From positions 1-62,661 of the forward strand of contig JBBQAZ010000003.1 of assembly GCA_038316995.1 (NCBI GenBank): a stretch of 62,661 nucleotides of DNA. The letters are read 5' to 3'. The translations under genes and the position numbers were made by a program. Positions 16,088 to 25,490 of this stretch are shown in pieces. Numbering within the stretch: the first letter of the stretch is position 1; every line of letters begins with the position of its first letter. Under the pieces are notes generated by a model that was not told the origin of the DNA, made no database searches, and was given only the letters and a program-made list of their open reading frames with translations. Origin of the DNA: JAXHNE01 sp038316995 (GTDB taxonomy: Bacteria; Patescibacteriota; Saccharimonadia; Saccharimonadales; JAXHNE01).

Positions 16088-18689
16088 AAAATGCTAGGAT
16101 CTCTTTGTAGTCGCGATCTTTCCAGGCCGATTGCCACTGTAACATTTCTAATCCTTGATGATAGGCGCGCTCGAATGAAGGCGATAGTTTTGGCTTAAAG
16201 AAAGCTTCGTATTCCTTGACGAACGCTCCGTCACCATGAACTCTCGCTACGTAGATTGGTGTTCGATAAAAACTTAGATCAGATCCCAAGTTTTCCTCCA
16301 ACCACGCCCAGTTATCTTTTAGCCATTGCCAGGTTATGTCTCGGCCGTGACGATTCATAAAGCTATAAGCAATCCAATAAGCCACATCCTGCAGACGTAC
16401 AGCATCAGTCACGATCATCCCGAGTGCTCGCTTTATTAATTTTTCTTGTTTGAAGCCGGTAAGTGCGGCTGCAATCGTTACTTTTTCATCACTCAAATTT
16501 GCTTTTTCATAAAGCTTTACAAGCTTATCAAAAGTTTTTTCATCCCCGAGCCTAGCGGCCGTTCCAAATACGACACCGCGCATGTCCGGATCAATTGAAC
16601 CTCCACGACGAACTTGTTTTGATATTTCAGGATTACGCAACTCTGGATTGACATCCTCTACATCATGCACTGCTTTAAATAGTTTCAGAGCGTGGTTCAC
16701 CGCTTTTTTGTCATCTGACCCGGCAGCCATTCCCAAGACTATCGGTCTTAGTAGCTGATCAAAATGTGATTCGTCCTTCTTTGTTTCCCATCCAAGTCTA
16801 GCGAGTTCTTTCGATAAGAGGTTTCGGATAAATGGCTTCATGGCTTCTCTTAACTCGTCCTCGCGCATAACTAATCTGATACTTCCTAGTATGCCCGCAA
16901 TTGTGTCCCAAACAGCATAATCGGTTTCATCTGAATAGTAGGACAGAAACTCAAGAGCATCTGCGGTAGAGCTCCCTCCGGCCTTTGCAATTTCTGTAAT
17001 ATCTGCCAACAGGCCAAGCCTATCAGCCGTAGAAATATGTCCCTTCTTTATTTGGGCGCCTAATGCGTGAAGGTGTGAAGCGTTATAGTTTACGCGGTAA
17101 AAACCTGCACTACCTACATTTACCAAGAAGTGGTCGGCATCTTTAACCACAAGGTTTCTTGACTCTGTATTTAAAGTTTCTGGTGCGTTTACATCGTCTT
17201 CTGTAGTTTGGAGGGCAATTGGCCATAGTTGTTTAACGCGCTTTTGATGTGGATTTACGTAAAAACGCTCTTGTCTTAGCTCCACGCTGTCATCTTTTAT
17301 GTTAGCGTGAACTACCGGAAAGCCTGACGTGCTTGTCCAAGCATTCATGAATTTCATAACAGGCTTTCCAGATATTTCTTCAAAAGCTTTCCATAAATCA
17401 ACGGTATCAGTGTTTTTATAAGCATGGAGCGTTAGGTAATGTTTTAGCCCTGCTTGAAAAGCATCCGATCCTAAATAATCATGCAGCATGTGTATCACGC
17501 TTGCACCTTTGCTATAGCTGATTGTGTCAAAGATACTGCGGATTTCATCTGGGTGTTTTATTGGAACTTCAACGGGGTGAGTATGCTGCAACGCATCAAG
17601 CTTTAGCGCCTGTTGCTGGTCGTCTACTAAGAATTGTGTCCATACGTTCCATTGTGGAAAAATATGATCAACTGCAAGAAATTCAATCCAACTTGCAAAA
17701 CCTTCGTTTAGCCAAAGATCAGTCCACCAACGCATGGTTACTAGATTTCCAAACCACTGATGAGCAAGTTCGTGAGCAATGACAATAGCAACCCTTTGTT
17801 TCATTGCAACAGGTGAGTTCTCCTCATCAATAAGCAGAGCCTGCTCACGATAGGTAATTGCTCCCCAGTTTTCCATCGCTCCTGACGCAAAATCTGGAAG
17901 TGCAATGTGGTCGCATTTCTCAAGCGGGTACGGTATTCCAAAATAATTTTCATAAAAATCTAAGCACTTTACGGCAAAATCTAATGCGAAATCAGTTAAC
18001 TTGACGTTATCTGGGGTTGCGTAAATGCGGGTTATTGTTCCACTTTTGCTTTTCGCTTCCGTGTAGCCCATATCACCGTAGATAAAAGCTAGCAGATAAG
18101 TCGACATATGGGGTGTGGTTTCAAAGCGAGTAGTTGTTAGTTTTCCCTTTGTTGATTGCTCTGCTACTGGTGTATTAGAAAGTACTGTTTCATTACTCGG
18201 AGTAGTGAGCGTCAGTTCAAACGTGGCTTTTGCAGCTGGCTCGTCGATGCATGGAAATACTTCACGCGCATGATGGCTTTCAAATTGTGTAGCAATAAGT
18301 TTTTTCTTTTTACCGTTTTCTTCAAAAAAGCAGGGATACATACCATTCATTTGACGAGTAATTACCCCACTAAAATCAAGTCGTAGAGTGATAGCGCCCG
18401 GATAAATTTGTTTTTTGGTATGAAGGCGTACTTCGTCAAATGATTTGTGAGAGTTTATTCTGTCAACAGCAATAGAGTCATCACCATTTTTGTCATGCCG
18501 CGTAACTGTTGCTTTCGTAATTTTTAATCCTTTTTGGTGCAACGTCATGCGCTGAGACGGTCTGCCAACTTTACTTCCACTAATAATTACAGTTCCGGAA
18601 AAGGTCATTTCGACTTTATTAGGAGTTAAATCAAGCTTGTAATGTGTTGGTTTAAATTGATCCAATAGATGCTTCACGGATGTACTCAT
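16071..18689 (-). CDS. M1-family aminopeptidase
   Basis: An 872-residue zinc aminopeptidase with the substrate-binding GAMENWG motif (about residue 270) and HELAHQW (about 306-312) plus the downstream Glu in LNEGFASW (about 329), giving HExxH-x18-E. The C-terminal half is the helical ERAP1-like domain. There is no signal peptide, so it is probably cytosolic and recycles peptides for an amino-acid auxotroph. The start lies directly behind an extended -10. Confidence 0.95.
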   Translation of the reverse strand: MSTSVKHLLDQFKPTHYKLDLTPNKVEMTFSGTVIISGSKVGRPSQRMTLHQKGLKITKATVTRHDKNGDDSIAVDRINSHKSFDEVRLHTKKQIYPGAITLRLDFSGVITRQMNGMYPCFFEENGKKKKLIATQFESHHAREVFPCIDEPAAKATFELTLTTPSNETVLSNTPVAEQSTKGKLTTTRFETTPHMSTYLLAFIYGDMGYTEAKSKSGTITRIYATPDNVKLTDFALDFAVKCLDFYENYFGIPYPLEKCDHIALPDFASGAMENWGAITYREQALLIDEENSPVAMKQRVAIVIAHELAHQWFGNLVTMRWWTDLWLNEGFASWIEFLAVDHIFPQWNVWTQFLVDDQQQALKLDALQHTHPVEVPIKHPDEIRSIFDTISYSKGASVIHMLHDYLGSDAFQAGLKHYLTLHAYKNTDTVDLWKAFEEISGKPVMKFMNAWTSTSGFPVVHANIKDDSVELRQERFYVNPHQKRVKQLWPIALQTTEDDVNAPETLNTESRNLVVKDADHFLVNVGSAGFYRVNYNASHLHALGAQIKKGHISTADRLGLLADITEIAKAGGSSTADALEFLSYYSDETDYAVWDTIAGILGSIRLVMREDELREAMKPFIRNLLSKELARLGWETKKDESHFDQLLRPIVLGMAAGSDDKKAVNHALKLFKAVHDVEDVNPELRNPEISKQVRRGGSIDPDMRGVVFGTAARLGDEKTFDKLVKLYEKANLSDEKVTIAAALTGFKQEKLIKRALGMIVTDAVRLQDVAYWIAYSFMNRHGRDITWQWLKDNWAWLEENLGSDLSFYRTPIYVARVHGDGAFVKEYEAFFKPKLSPSFERAYHQGLEMLQWQSAWKDRDYKEILAFFKARQ

Positions 18690-18696
18690 GCATTTG

Positions 18697-18705
18697 ATTC
18701 TATCA
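18697..18705 (-). promoter_or_regulatory. Extended -10 of the aminopeptidase gene
   Basis: TGA-TAGAAT on the minus strand ends 8 nt from the ATG at 18689. This is a leaderless-type arrangement with no ribosome site. Confidence 0.55.
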
Positions 18706-18814
18706 TGCGGTCTATGAAATTTTCGTTGTTGAATTGATCTAGAATCTAACTATAAAAAAGTCGTAATACTATCCTAAATAAACGAGGGTATACGTCACGA
18801 TATCTTCTTAAGAA

Positions 18815-18842
18815 TTGACAACAGGAAACCAGGGCGTATAAT
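18815..18842 (+). promoter_or_regulatory. Promoter of nusA
   Basis: TTGACA, 16-nt spacer, TATAAT. Among the closest matches to consensus in the window. Predicted start at about 18849, giving a leader of about 225 nt. Confidence 0.8.
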
Positions 18843-18855
18843 TACTACTGTTGTC

Positions 18856-18881
18856 CGGCCGTCTCAGGTCGGATTTTTTCA
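18856..18881 (+). terminator. Promoter-proximal terminator/attenuator in the nusA leader
   Basis: TCCGGCC/GGTCGGA stem (one G-T pair) with a six-base loop and a run of six T. It begins only about 7 nt after the predicted nusA transcript start, so it must be passed by RNA polymerase for nusA to be expressed. NusA-dependent autoregulation by attenuation has been reported in other bacteria. Confidence 0.65.
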
Positions 18882-19074
18882 TTACAATGCAGTATTGAAT
18901 AACATGGCGTACAGAACTAATCTGTGGCATACCGATGTTGAGCAAGAAATACTTTGCTGGAAATCCTAGTGCTCATTCCTCGCACTTTAAGTGCGATTCA
19001 GACCGCGCTTTTCATCCATCATGTACTTCATGTTTTCAAAACTGCAACCAAATAGTTAAATAAGGAGAAAAAAT

Positions 19075-20250
19075 ATGGATATGGATTTTAAACAATTAGC
19101 ACAATCAATTGGGGCAATTTCAGAGGAAAAAAATTTAGATGAATCAGTTGTACAGGAAATTGTGGAACAAGCGCTAGCAGCTGCATATCGTCGTGACTAC
19201 GGTGACCGTGAACAGGAAGTTCGTGCGACAATGAATATGAACAACGGCGAGGTAACGGCGTATGTTACTAAAACAGTAGTAGATAAAGTAGAAGATGAGT
19301 ACATTGAAATTTCTGTCTCTGACGCTAAGAAAATCAACGCAAAAGTCAAAGTTGGCGAAGAAGTTGAGGTAACACAGAAAGTTGATAATTTTGGACGTGT
19401 TGCTGCCCAGACAGCTAAGCAAGTAATCCTACAGCGCTTACGTGAGGCAGAACGAGAGATTGTCATGGAAGAGTACGAAGACAAAATCGGTACTCTTATA
19501 AATGGAATCGTATCACGAGTTGAAGGTAATATCACGCGAATTGATCTTGGAAAAGCTCAGGGTATTATGCCTCGAAGCGAGCAAATTCAAGGTGAACGCT
19601 ACTTCCCGGGACAACGAGTGAAGGTATTCTTAAAAGATGTAGAGCGCGGTTTTCGTGGTCCACAACTTATTTTGTCTCGCGGCAACACGCAGTTTATTGA
19701 ATGGCTGTTTCGTTCAGAAGTTCCAGAAATGGAAAATAATTCTGTCGAAATCAAAGGTATTGCTCGTGAAGCAGGAGTACGTACGAAATTAGCAGTATCT
19801 AGTACTGTTCCAGGAGTTGATCCGGTTGGAACATTTGTAGGCGGTCATGGAACACGCGTAAACGCGGTTATGAGTGAAATTGGTGAGCAGGAAAAAATTG
19901 ATATTGTTGTTTTTGATGAACACCCAGAAGTGTATATAACTAACGCACTTAGCCCAACAAATGTCACGAGCGTAAAAATTGATGAAAAGACTAAGAAGGC
20001 TCGCGTGCTTGTTCCGGACGATCAGTTGAGCATAGGTATTGGCCGTGGAGGTCAAAATGTAAGATTGGCAAGCAAGCTTACTGGCTACGAAATTGATATT
20101 GCAGGCGTAGATAACGCACCAAGACCAGTTAAGGAAGCAGAGGAGCCAAAAGAAGCGGTTGAATCAAGCAAGCCGGTTGTTCAGAAGTTAAAGAAGAAGA
20201 GTGAGTTAGAAAACAACTTACTGAGCGCTATCGAAGAACACGGCGAGTAG
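19075..20250 (+). CDS. nusA: Transcription elongation/termination factor NusA
   Basis: 391 residues: an N-terminal RNA polymerase-binding domain (1-125), an S1 domain (about 140-205, GTLINGIVSRVEGNITRIDL), then two KH domains with VGTFVGGHGTRVNAV and SIGIGRGGQNVRLASKLTGY. The tail after residue 340 is acidic and Lys-rich; there are no extra C-terminal repeats as in E. coli. The AAGGAG site 7 nt ahead fixes the first ATG. A small unknown gene follows directly. Confidence 0.96.
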   Translation: MDMDFKQLAQSIGAISEEKNLDESVVQEIVEQALAAAYRRDYGDREQEVRATMNMNNGEVTAYVTKTVVDKVEDEYIEISVSDAKKINAKVKVGEEVEVTQKVDNFGRVAAQTAKQVILQRLREAEREIVMEEYEDKIGTLINGIVSRVEGNITRIDLGKAQGIMPRSEQIQGERYFPGQRVKVFLKDVERGFRGPQLILSRGNTQFIEWLFRSEVPEMENNSVEIKGIAREAGVRTKLAVSSTVPGVDPVGTFVGGHGTRVNAVMSEIGEQEKIDIVVFDEHPEVYITNALSPTNVTSVKIDEKTKKARVLVPDDQLSIGIGRGGQNVRLASKLTGYEIDIAGVDNAPRPVKEAEEPKEAVESSKPVVQKLKKKSELENNLLSAIEEHGE

Positions 20251-20252
20251 CA

Positions 20253-20498
20253 ATGTCTTATCCTGGCGAAAAAGAACTCCTCGAGCAGCATTTTTTAGAA
20301 CTTAAGACATACAAGCCTAAATTAGTTGAGGATGATTTGCTTTTCGTCGAAGAAGCAATTGAAACTGATACACATTACGAACCATTTGGGGACGTAGGGG
20401 ATGTCATGCGATTACTCCAGGCTGCAGCAAATCTTGCAATGTTTACAGAAGAATATCGTAAACGAACCGGCAGCTTAGAGCTACCGGAGCAATCGTAA
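20253..20498 (+). CDS. Unidentified small acidic protein after nusA
   Basis: An 81-residue soluble acidic protein (MSYPGEKELLEQHFLELKTY at the start) that begins 2 nt after the nusA stop, so it is probably co-transcribed and coupled. It is mostly helical by composition. No family is recognised. In many bacteria the slot after nusA is held by rnpM/ylxR; this protein lacks the GRGAYVC-type motif of that family, so it is not that gene. Confidence 0.65.
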   Translation: MSYPGEKELLEQHFLELKTYKPKLVEDDLLFVEEAIETDTHYEPFGDVGDVMRLLQAAANLAMFTEEYRKRTGSLELPEQS

Positions 20499-20542
20499 AT
20501 TAGCACCCTCTACGCATTGAAGAGATCACACAAATAAAACTA

Positions 20543-20569
20543 TTAGCACTCTTGCATTGAGAGTGCTAG
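20543..20569 (+). promoter_or_regulatory. CIRCE operator of clpC
   Basis: TTAGCACTC, nine bases, GAGTGCTAG: the HrcA-binding inverted repeat with one mismatch at the last base. It overlaps the -35 box and spacer of the clpC promoter, so repressor binding would block the polymerase. Confidence 0.92.
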
Positions 20570-20579
20570 TTGGTATAAT
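20552..20579 (+). promoter_or_regulatory. Promoter of clpC
   Basis: TTGCAT, 16-nt spacer, TATAAT (20574-20579). The -35 lies in the CIRCE loop. Predicted start at about 20586; leader of about 45 nt with an AGAGGGGG ribosome site. Confidence 0.8.
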
Positions 20580-20629
20580 GGATGTAGACGATAAAAACTT
20601 CGTTGATCATAAAGAGGGGGCGAATCACG

Positions 20630-23137
20630 ATGATGCCGAATTCACCAGACTTTCAAGAATTTATTAATCATTTAACAGACAATGCTGTTCAGAGCTTGAA
20701 ACATGCAGATGCAATTGCGCGTAGCTTTGGAAGCGCCTATGTGGGCACAGAGCACTTATTACTGGGTGTATTGGCGCAAGATTCCAGTATTGGCGCAAAG
20801 TTGCTTAGCGACAGGGGTATCACACTAGATCGTGCACGTTTGGCCCTAAATTTAACCCCTAAAACTCTCGTTATAAATCTGGGAGCAAAGGGCCTGAGTG
20901 AAACTGCAAAACTAACACTTAAGATGGCATATGATGTTGCTCAGGATTATGACCAAGATTATTGCGGTACAGAGCACATTTTATACAGTATATTAAGCCA
21001 GAAAAACGCACGTGCTACTGTACTTTTGCAAGAAATGGATATAGAAGTAGAGGTGCTTGTAAATGAACTCGAGCAATTCCTAAATAAGCAGCAATATGAT
21101 GGAATGCGTAAAGAAGGCGCAAATTCAAAGAATACCAAAAGAAAAGGCAAAAAGACCGCGCTTGATTTTTTTGGAACTGATTTAACGCAGCAAGCAAAAG
21201 AGAAGAAACTTGATCCTGTAGTAGGACGCGAAGTTCAAATAAGGCGTTTAATTACAATTTTAAACCGACGAACAAAGAATAACCCGGTACTTATTGGTGA
21301 ACCCGGGGTTGGAAAAACTGCAATTGTAGAAGGATTGGCTCAGCGAATAATTTCTGAAGACGTGCCTGACAGTTTGTTAGAACAACGTGTCATATTACTT
21401 GATCTTGCTGGAATGATTGCTGGAACTAAATACCGTGGTGAGTTTGAAGAGCGACTCAAAAAAGTAATGAGTGAACTTGAGAAGGATCAAAATACAATAG
21501 TATTTATTGATGAGCTTCATCTGATTGTTGGAGCTGGAGCGGCGGAAGGTGCTATGGACGCTGGAAATATATTAAAGCCAGCATTGGCCCGAGGCAAAGT
21601 CCAGGTAATTGGTGCAACCACCACTAATGAATACACTAAACACATCGAAAAAGATGCTGCTCTTGAGCGTAGATTTCAACCAATTCAAGTCCCAGAAGCA
21701 ACTCCAAAAGAGACGCTAGCTATCTTAAAAGGTCTCCGTAAGCACTATGAAGAATTCCACAACGTTAAAGTTAGCGATGAAGTCCTAGAAGATACTGTTA
21801 GCTTTGCAAAACGCTACATTAATGATCGTTACATGCCAGATAAGGCAATTGATTTACTTGACGAAACCAGCGCACATTTGCGGGTAGACAAGGGACGGAC
21901 ACCACCGGAGCTCCGTAAATTACAAAAGGACCTAAAGCTAATAAACACTCGAATCGAAGACGCAGTTGACACAGAGGATTACGAACGTGCCGCCAAGCAT
22001 AAACAGAAGGCTAGCCAGATTGCGGAGAACATAAAAGAGTTTCAGGTAAATGGGAAATCTTCTAATTCATTGACAGTAAAAAGTGACGATGTTGCAGATG
22101 TTGTAGCAAGAATGACAGGCATTCCAGTGTCAAAAGTTATAAAAACAGAGGCAAAATACCTTCTTGGTCTAGAAAAAAACTTGTCCAAGCATGTTATTGG
22201 TCAGGATGAGGCTGTTGGTGTAGTAAGTAAGGCCATTCGCCGTAATCGTGTTGGCATTAGTTCTGGTCAACGTCCAATCGGTTCATTCATATTTCTAGGT
22301 CCTACAGGTGTTGGCAAAACAGAGCTTGCGAGGGTGTTAGCCAAAGAATTCTTTGGTAGCCAAGACAATCTTGTCAAAATCGATATGAGTGAGTTTGGTG
22401 AACGCCACACTGCTGCACGACTGGTTGGTGCGCCAGCAGGCTATGTTGGGTATGAAGAAGGCGGCCAATTGACCGATAAAATTAGGCGTCAACCTTACAG
22501 CTTGGTCTTGTTTGACGAGATCGAAAAAGCTCACCCAGATGTTTTCAATATGTTGTTACAAATACTTGAAGACGGTTCATTAACTGATGCAAAAGGTCGT
22601 AAGATAGACTTCACTAATACCGTGGTAATCATGACAAGTAATATTGGTGCAGATAAACTTCAGAAAGAGGCCAACTTTGGATTTCATGCGACACGCGCTG
22701 AAGATCTAAAAGATTTAGATAAACTTCACGCTGCCAATAAGGACAAGGTTCAAGAAGACTTAAAGAAATTAATGCGCCCAGAATTACTCAATAGAATTGA
22801 TAAAGTCGTCGTGTTCCGTGCATTAACAAAACCAAATCTAGAGAATATTTTGGATAATCAAATTACCGAACTACGCGAACGGCTATTAAAACATGGGATA
22901 GGTATTAAGCTTACTAAAAGAGCGAAGAAATTCTTAATGGATAATGGATATGACGCGAAGAATGGTGCACGTCCAATGCGACGACTACTTGAAGATACAA
23001 TTGAAGATCATATAGCGCTTGAGCTACTTTCCGATAATTACCTACTCGGTGATGTGATTCGTGTCTCAGCTGGTAAATCAAGTCTTCTATACAAACCTAT
23101 AAGAGAAAGAAAAGAAATCGGACAAGTGGTAAAATAA
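20630..23137 (+). CDS. clpC: ClpC-type AAA+ unfoldase
   Basis: 835 residues. Two N-terminal Clp repeats (about 1-140), AAA domain D1 with GEPGVGKTAIV and Walker B FIDELH, a short middle coiled coil with a UVR-like EDYERAAKHKQKASQI, and D2 with GPTGVGKTELARVLAKEF. The FGF in the D2 loop (EANFGFHAT) fits binding to ClpP. I start at the ATG at 20630, 9 nt after AGAGGGGG, rather than at an upstream in-frame TTG. It is CIRCE-controlled together with clpP. Confidence 0.95.
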   Translation: MMPNSPDFQEFINHLTDNAVQSLKHADAIARSFGSAYVGTEHLLLGVLAQDSSIGAKLLSDRGITLDRARLALNLTPKTLVINLGAKGLSETAKLTLKMAYDVAQDYDQDYCGTEHILYSILSQKNARATVLLQEMDIEVEVLVNELEQFLNKQQYDGMRKEGANSKNTKRKGKKTALDFFGTDLTQQAKEKKLDPVVGREVQIRRLITILNRRTKNNPVLIGEPGVGKTAIVEGLAQRIISEDVPDSLLEQRVILLDLAGMIAGTKYRGEFEERLKKVMSELEKDQNTIVFIDELHLIVGAGAAEGAMDAGNILKPALARGKVQVIGATTTNEYTKHIEKDAALERRFQPIQVPEATPKETLAILKGLRKHYEEFHNVKVSDEVLEDTVSFAKRYINDRYMPDKAIDLLDETSAHLRVDKGRTPPELRKLQKDLKLINTRIEDAVDTEDYERAAKHKQKASQIAENIKEFQVNGKSSNSLTVKSDDVADVVARMTGIPVSKVIKTEAKYLLGLEKNLSKHVIGQDEAVGVVSKAIRRNRVGISSGQRPIGSFIFLGPTGVGKTELARVLAKEFFGSQDNLVKIDMSEFGERHTAARLVGAPAGYVGYEEGGQLTDKIRRQPYSLVLFDEIEKAHPDVFNMLLQILEDGSLTDAKGRKIDFTNTVVIMTSNIGADKLQKEANFGFHATRAEDLKDLDKLHAANKDKVQEDLKKLMRPELLNRIDKVVVFRALTKPNLENILDNQITELRERLLKHGIGIKLTKRAKKFLMDNGYDAKNGARPMRRLLEDTIEDHIALELLSDNYLLGDVIRVSAGKSSLLYKPIRERKEIGQVVK
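23130..23135 (+). promoter_or_regulatory. -10 box of the HExxH protein gene
   Basis: TAAAAT overlapping the clpC stop ends 7 nt before the ATG at 23142. A leaderless transcript is possible, though read-through from clpC would also serve. Confidence 0.4.
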
Positions 23138-23141
23138 CCAC

Positions 23142-24113
23142 ATGCAATTTTTAAAACGATTTTCATCGACTTTTTTGTTTTTGATTGTTATTACTAGTCT
23201 TGGTCTAGCAATCGGCAATAGACAGAATATTTACGATTGGTATAGGCTTAGAGATTACACTCCATCTACAGAAATTAAGGCTTTAGCGACAGATACCCGT
23301 ATGACGGATTACGGTCGAAAGCTATTTTATGTGCATAACCCTCAAATTGAAGATCAAGCAACATTTAATTCAACTTGTACGCATTTTGAACAAACGATTG
23401 TACTGGGCTGCTATATAACGCATAGATCTATACACATTTATGATGTTACTGATGAGCGGCTGTCTGGTATAAAAGAAGTAACAGCGGCTCATGAAATGCT
23501 ACATGCGGCCTACGATCGTCTAAGTGATAAGGAAAGAAGTCGCGTGGATACAATGCTGTTAGATTTTTACGAAAGTATTAAGTCTGAAAATACACGACTG
23601 GCTGAAACTGTTGATTCTTATAACGAGAGAGACAGTAGCATAGTTAGTAATGAACTACATTCGATTATTCCCACTGAAATTCGCACACTTCCGAAGGAAT
23701 TAGAAGATTATTACGGGCAGTATTTTACAGATAGAAGCGAAGTAGTAACATATGCAGAAAAATACGAAAGCGTATTTATTCAACAACAGCAACGAATAGA
23801 ATCTTTGAGTCAGCAAATAAAACAGCTTGAACTTGAGCTGCAAAGTAAGAGAGTTGAACTTGAAACAGAAGGAAGGGCGATTCAGGCAGAATCAAATAGA
23901 TTAAGCGAACTTCGGAATAATAATCAAGTTGAAGAATATAACGCTAGTGTTCCTGGATATAATCAACGAGTAAATAGGTATAGTAGTCGTGCCGACGTGT
24001 TTAACGGCGACATAAAGCGTCTCAACTCACTTATTGAGCAATTCAATGAACTTGCAGTAGAACAAAAAGAACTCAATAGTGCAATCGACAGTCGTAGTCA
24101 ACAGAGTCTTTAG
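23142..24113 (+). CDS. Membrane-anchored protein with HExxH motif and coiled coil
   Basis: 323 residues. An N-terminal signal anchor (about 8-26, FLFLIVITSLGLAIG), a middle region with TAAHEMLHAAYDRLSDKERS that carries HEMLH, and a long C-terminal coiled coil (about 200-320, rich in Gln, Glu and Arg). Two cysteines (in NSTCTHFE and VLGCYITH) could form a disulfide outside. It may be a zinc metalloprotease on the cell surface, but the third metal ligand cannot be named. It lies between clpC and radA. Confidence 0.65.
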   Translation: MQFLKRFSSTFLFLIVITSLGLAIGNRQNIYDWYRLRDYTPSTEIKALATDTRMTDYGRKLFYVHNPQIEDQATFNSTCTHFEQTIVLGCYITHRSIHIYDVTDERLSGIKEVTAAHEMLHAAYDRLSDKERSRVDTMLLDFYESIKSENTRLAETVDSYNERDSSIVSNELHSIIPTEIRTLPKELEDYYGQYFTDRSEVVTYAEKYESVFIQQQQRIESLSQQIKQLELELQSKRVELETEGRAIQAESNRLSELRNNNQVEEYNASVPGYNQRVNRYSSRADVFNGDIKRLNSLIEQFNELAVEQKELNSAIDSRSQQSL

Positions 24114-24118
24114 TTTGG

Positions 24119-24124
24119 TACACT
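24119..24124 (+). promoter_or_regulatory. -10 box of radA
   Basis: TACACT ends 8 nt before the ATG at 24132, giving a predicted leader of 0-1 nt. Confidence 0.45.
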
Positions 24125-24131
24125 AAGCGAT

Positions 24132-25475
24132 ATGCCGAAGAATAAAATTCAATACGTTTGTGGTTCGTGTGGTACGCAAACAGCAAGTTGGAGTGGTAAA
24201 TGCATGCAATGCGGGGAGTGGAACACCCTCGAAGAAAAGATGGATGTCAGCACTTTTTCTACTGATAAAAAAACTCAAACAGGCAAATCGCTCAAGGTTG
24301 CAACAATATCTGGAGCCATAAAATCGGACAAGAAACGTCTTAGCACGAATTTTTCGGACGTTGATACTGTGCTTGGCGGTGGTTTTGTTGCCGGAAGTGT
24401 TAATTTAATTGCTGGGCAACCCGGTATTGGGAAAAGCACACTACTACTCCAACTTGCGGATGCTCTAGCAACAAAACAACGCGTTCTGTATGTGAGTGGG
24501 GAGGAATCAGAGCATCAGGTAGGACTGCGGGCAAAAAGGCTAGGATCATCAATGAAAAACTTAAAACTTGCAACCAGCACAAGTGCAAATGATATTGCGG
24601 CTACAATTGCCGATGGTGCTTTCGATGTGGTTATTGTTGATTCAATTCAGACACTAAGTTGTGGTGAAATAAGCTCAACAGCTGGTTCTGTCAGCCAAAT
24701 TTCTAATTCTACAAGATTGCTGACGGCTTCTGCTAAGATAACCGACACGGCACTTATTCTTGTTGGTCACGTGACCAAAGAAGGATCAATTGCAGGACCT
24801 AAAGTACTTGAACATTTAGTCGATGTAGTACTGCAGCTTGAAGGCGACAGATTCGGTGGTTTCAAAGTGCTGCGAGCTGTTAAGAATCGCTATGGTTCTA
24901 CAACTGAAGCTAGTATTTTTGAAATGAAAGAAGAAGGTCTCACGCCTGTTCTTAATCCTTCTGCCGCCCTACTAGAGGAAAGGCAGGCAACAGACGGGTC
25001 AATCATACTCGCGACGCTCGAAGGCACACGTCCGTTACTTGTGGAGGTTCAGGCACTGGTAAATCGCACAAACTACGGATACCCTAAACGAACAGCGAGC
25101 GGGATAGACTTAAACAGGGTTAACGTTTTGATTGCAATGCTAGAAAAGCGAACAAAACTAGATTTAAAAGAACAAGATATTTTCATTAACATTGTTGGGG
25201 GAATTAGAATTAATGAACCAGCAGCTGATCTTGCTATTTGTATGGCGATTGCAACGGCAGCAAAAGGCATGCAGCTTAATCAAAACGCAGTTGTTTTTGG
25301 AGAGGTTGGCCTAAGTGGTGAAGTTCGACACATTCCTCTTATAGAAAAACGGATAGAAGAAGCCAAAAAACTTGGGTTTAATCGAACAATCGGTCCAAAA
25401 TTATCTGGAAAACATCCTCAGCATACGGCCGTCAAGTCAGTAAGAGAAGCCTTGAATACCTTTTTGTCAAAGTAA
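24132..25475 (+). CDS. radA: DNA repair protein RadA (Sms)
   Basis: 447 residues. An N-terminal zinc finger (CGSCGTQTASWSGKCMQCG), a RecA-like ATPase with Walker A GQPGIGKST (about 97), the RadA-specific KNRYGS motif, and a C-terminal Lon-like domain with FGEVGLSGEVRHIP. RadA is a helicase that extends heteroduplex in recombination. The zinc finger is intact here, in contrast to other zinc sites in this window. It is convergent with the penicillin-binding gene with a 15-nt gap. Confidence 0.96.
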   Translation: MPKNKIQYVCGSCGTQTASWSGKCMQCGEWNTLEEKMDVSTFSTDKKTQTGKSLKVATISGAIKSDKKRLSTNFSDVDTVLGGGFVAGSVNLIAGQPGIGKSTLLLQLADALATKQRVLYVSGEESEHQVGLRAKRLGSSMKNLKLATSTSANDIAATIADGAFDVVIVDSIQTLSCGEISSTAGSVSQISNSTRLLTASAKITDTALILVGHVTKEGSIAGPKVLEHLVDVVLQLEGDRFGGFKVLRAVKNRYGSTTEASIFEMKEEGLTPVLNPSAALLEERQATDGSIILATLEGTRPLLVEVQALVNRTNYGYPKRTASGIDLNRVNVLIAMLEKRTKLDLKEQDIFINIVGGIRINEPAADLAICMAIATAAKGMQLNQNAVVFGEVGLSGEVRHIPLIEKRIEEAKKLGFNRTIGPKLSGKHPQHTAVKSVREALNTFLSK

Positions 25476-25490
25476 CAAAAGTGATGATTA

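Larger units (their letters stand above)
18690..19074. other. 385-nt intergenic region between pepN-type gene and nusA
   Basis: It holds the minus-strand extended -10 of the aminopeptidase gene, the strong nusA promoter, a hairpin with T-tail about 7 nt behind the predicted nusA start, and a second short hairpin (TCGCACT/AGTGCGA, about 18982-18998). I see no ORF of note. Confidence 0.6.

Noticed and set aside
20253..20498. YlxR/RnpM identity for the ORF after nusA
   Set aside because: Position fits but the sequence is acidic and lacks the conserved basic and Cys motifs of that family.
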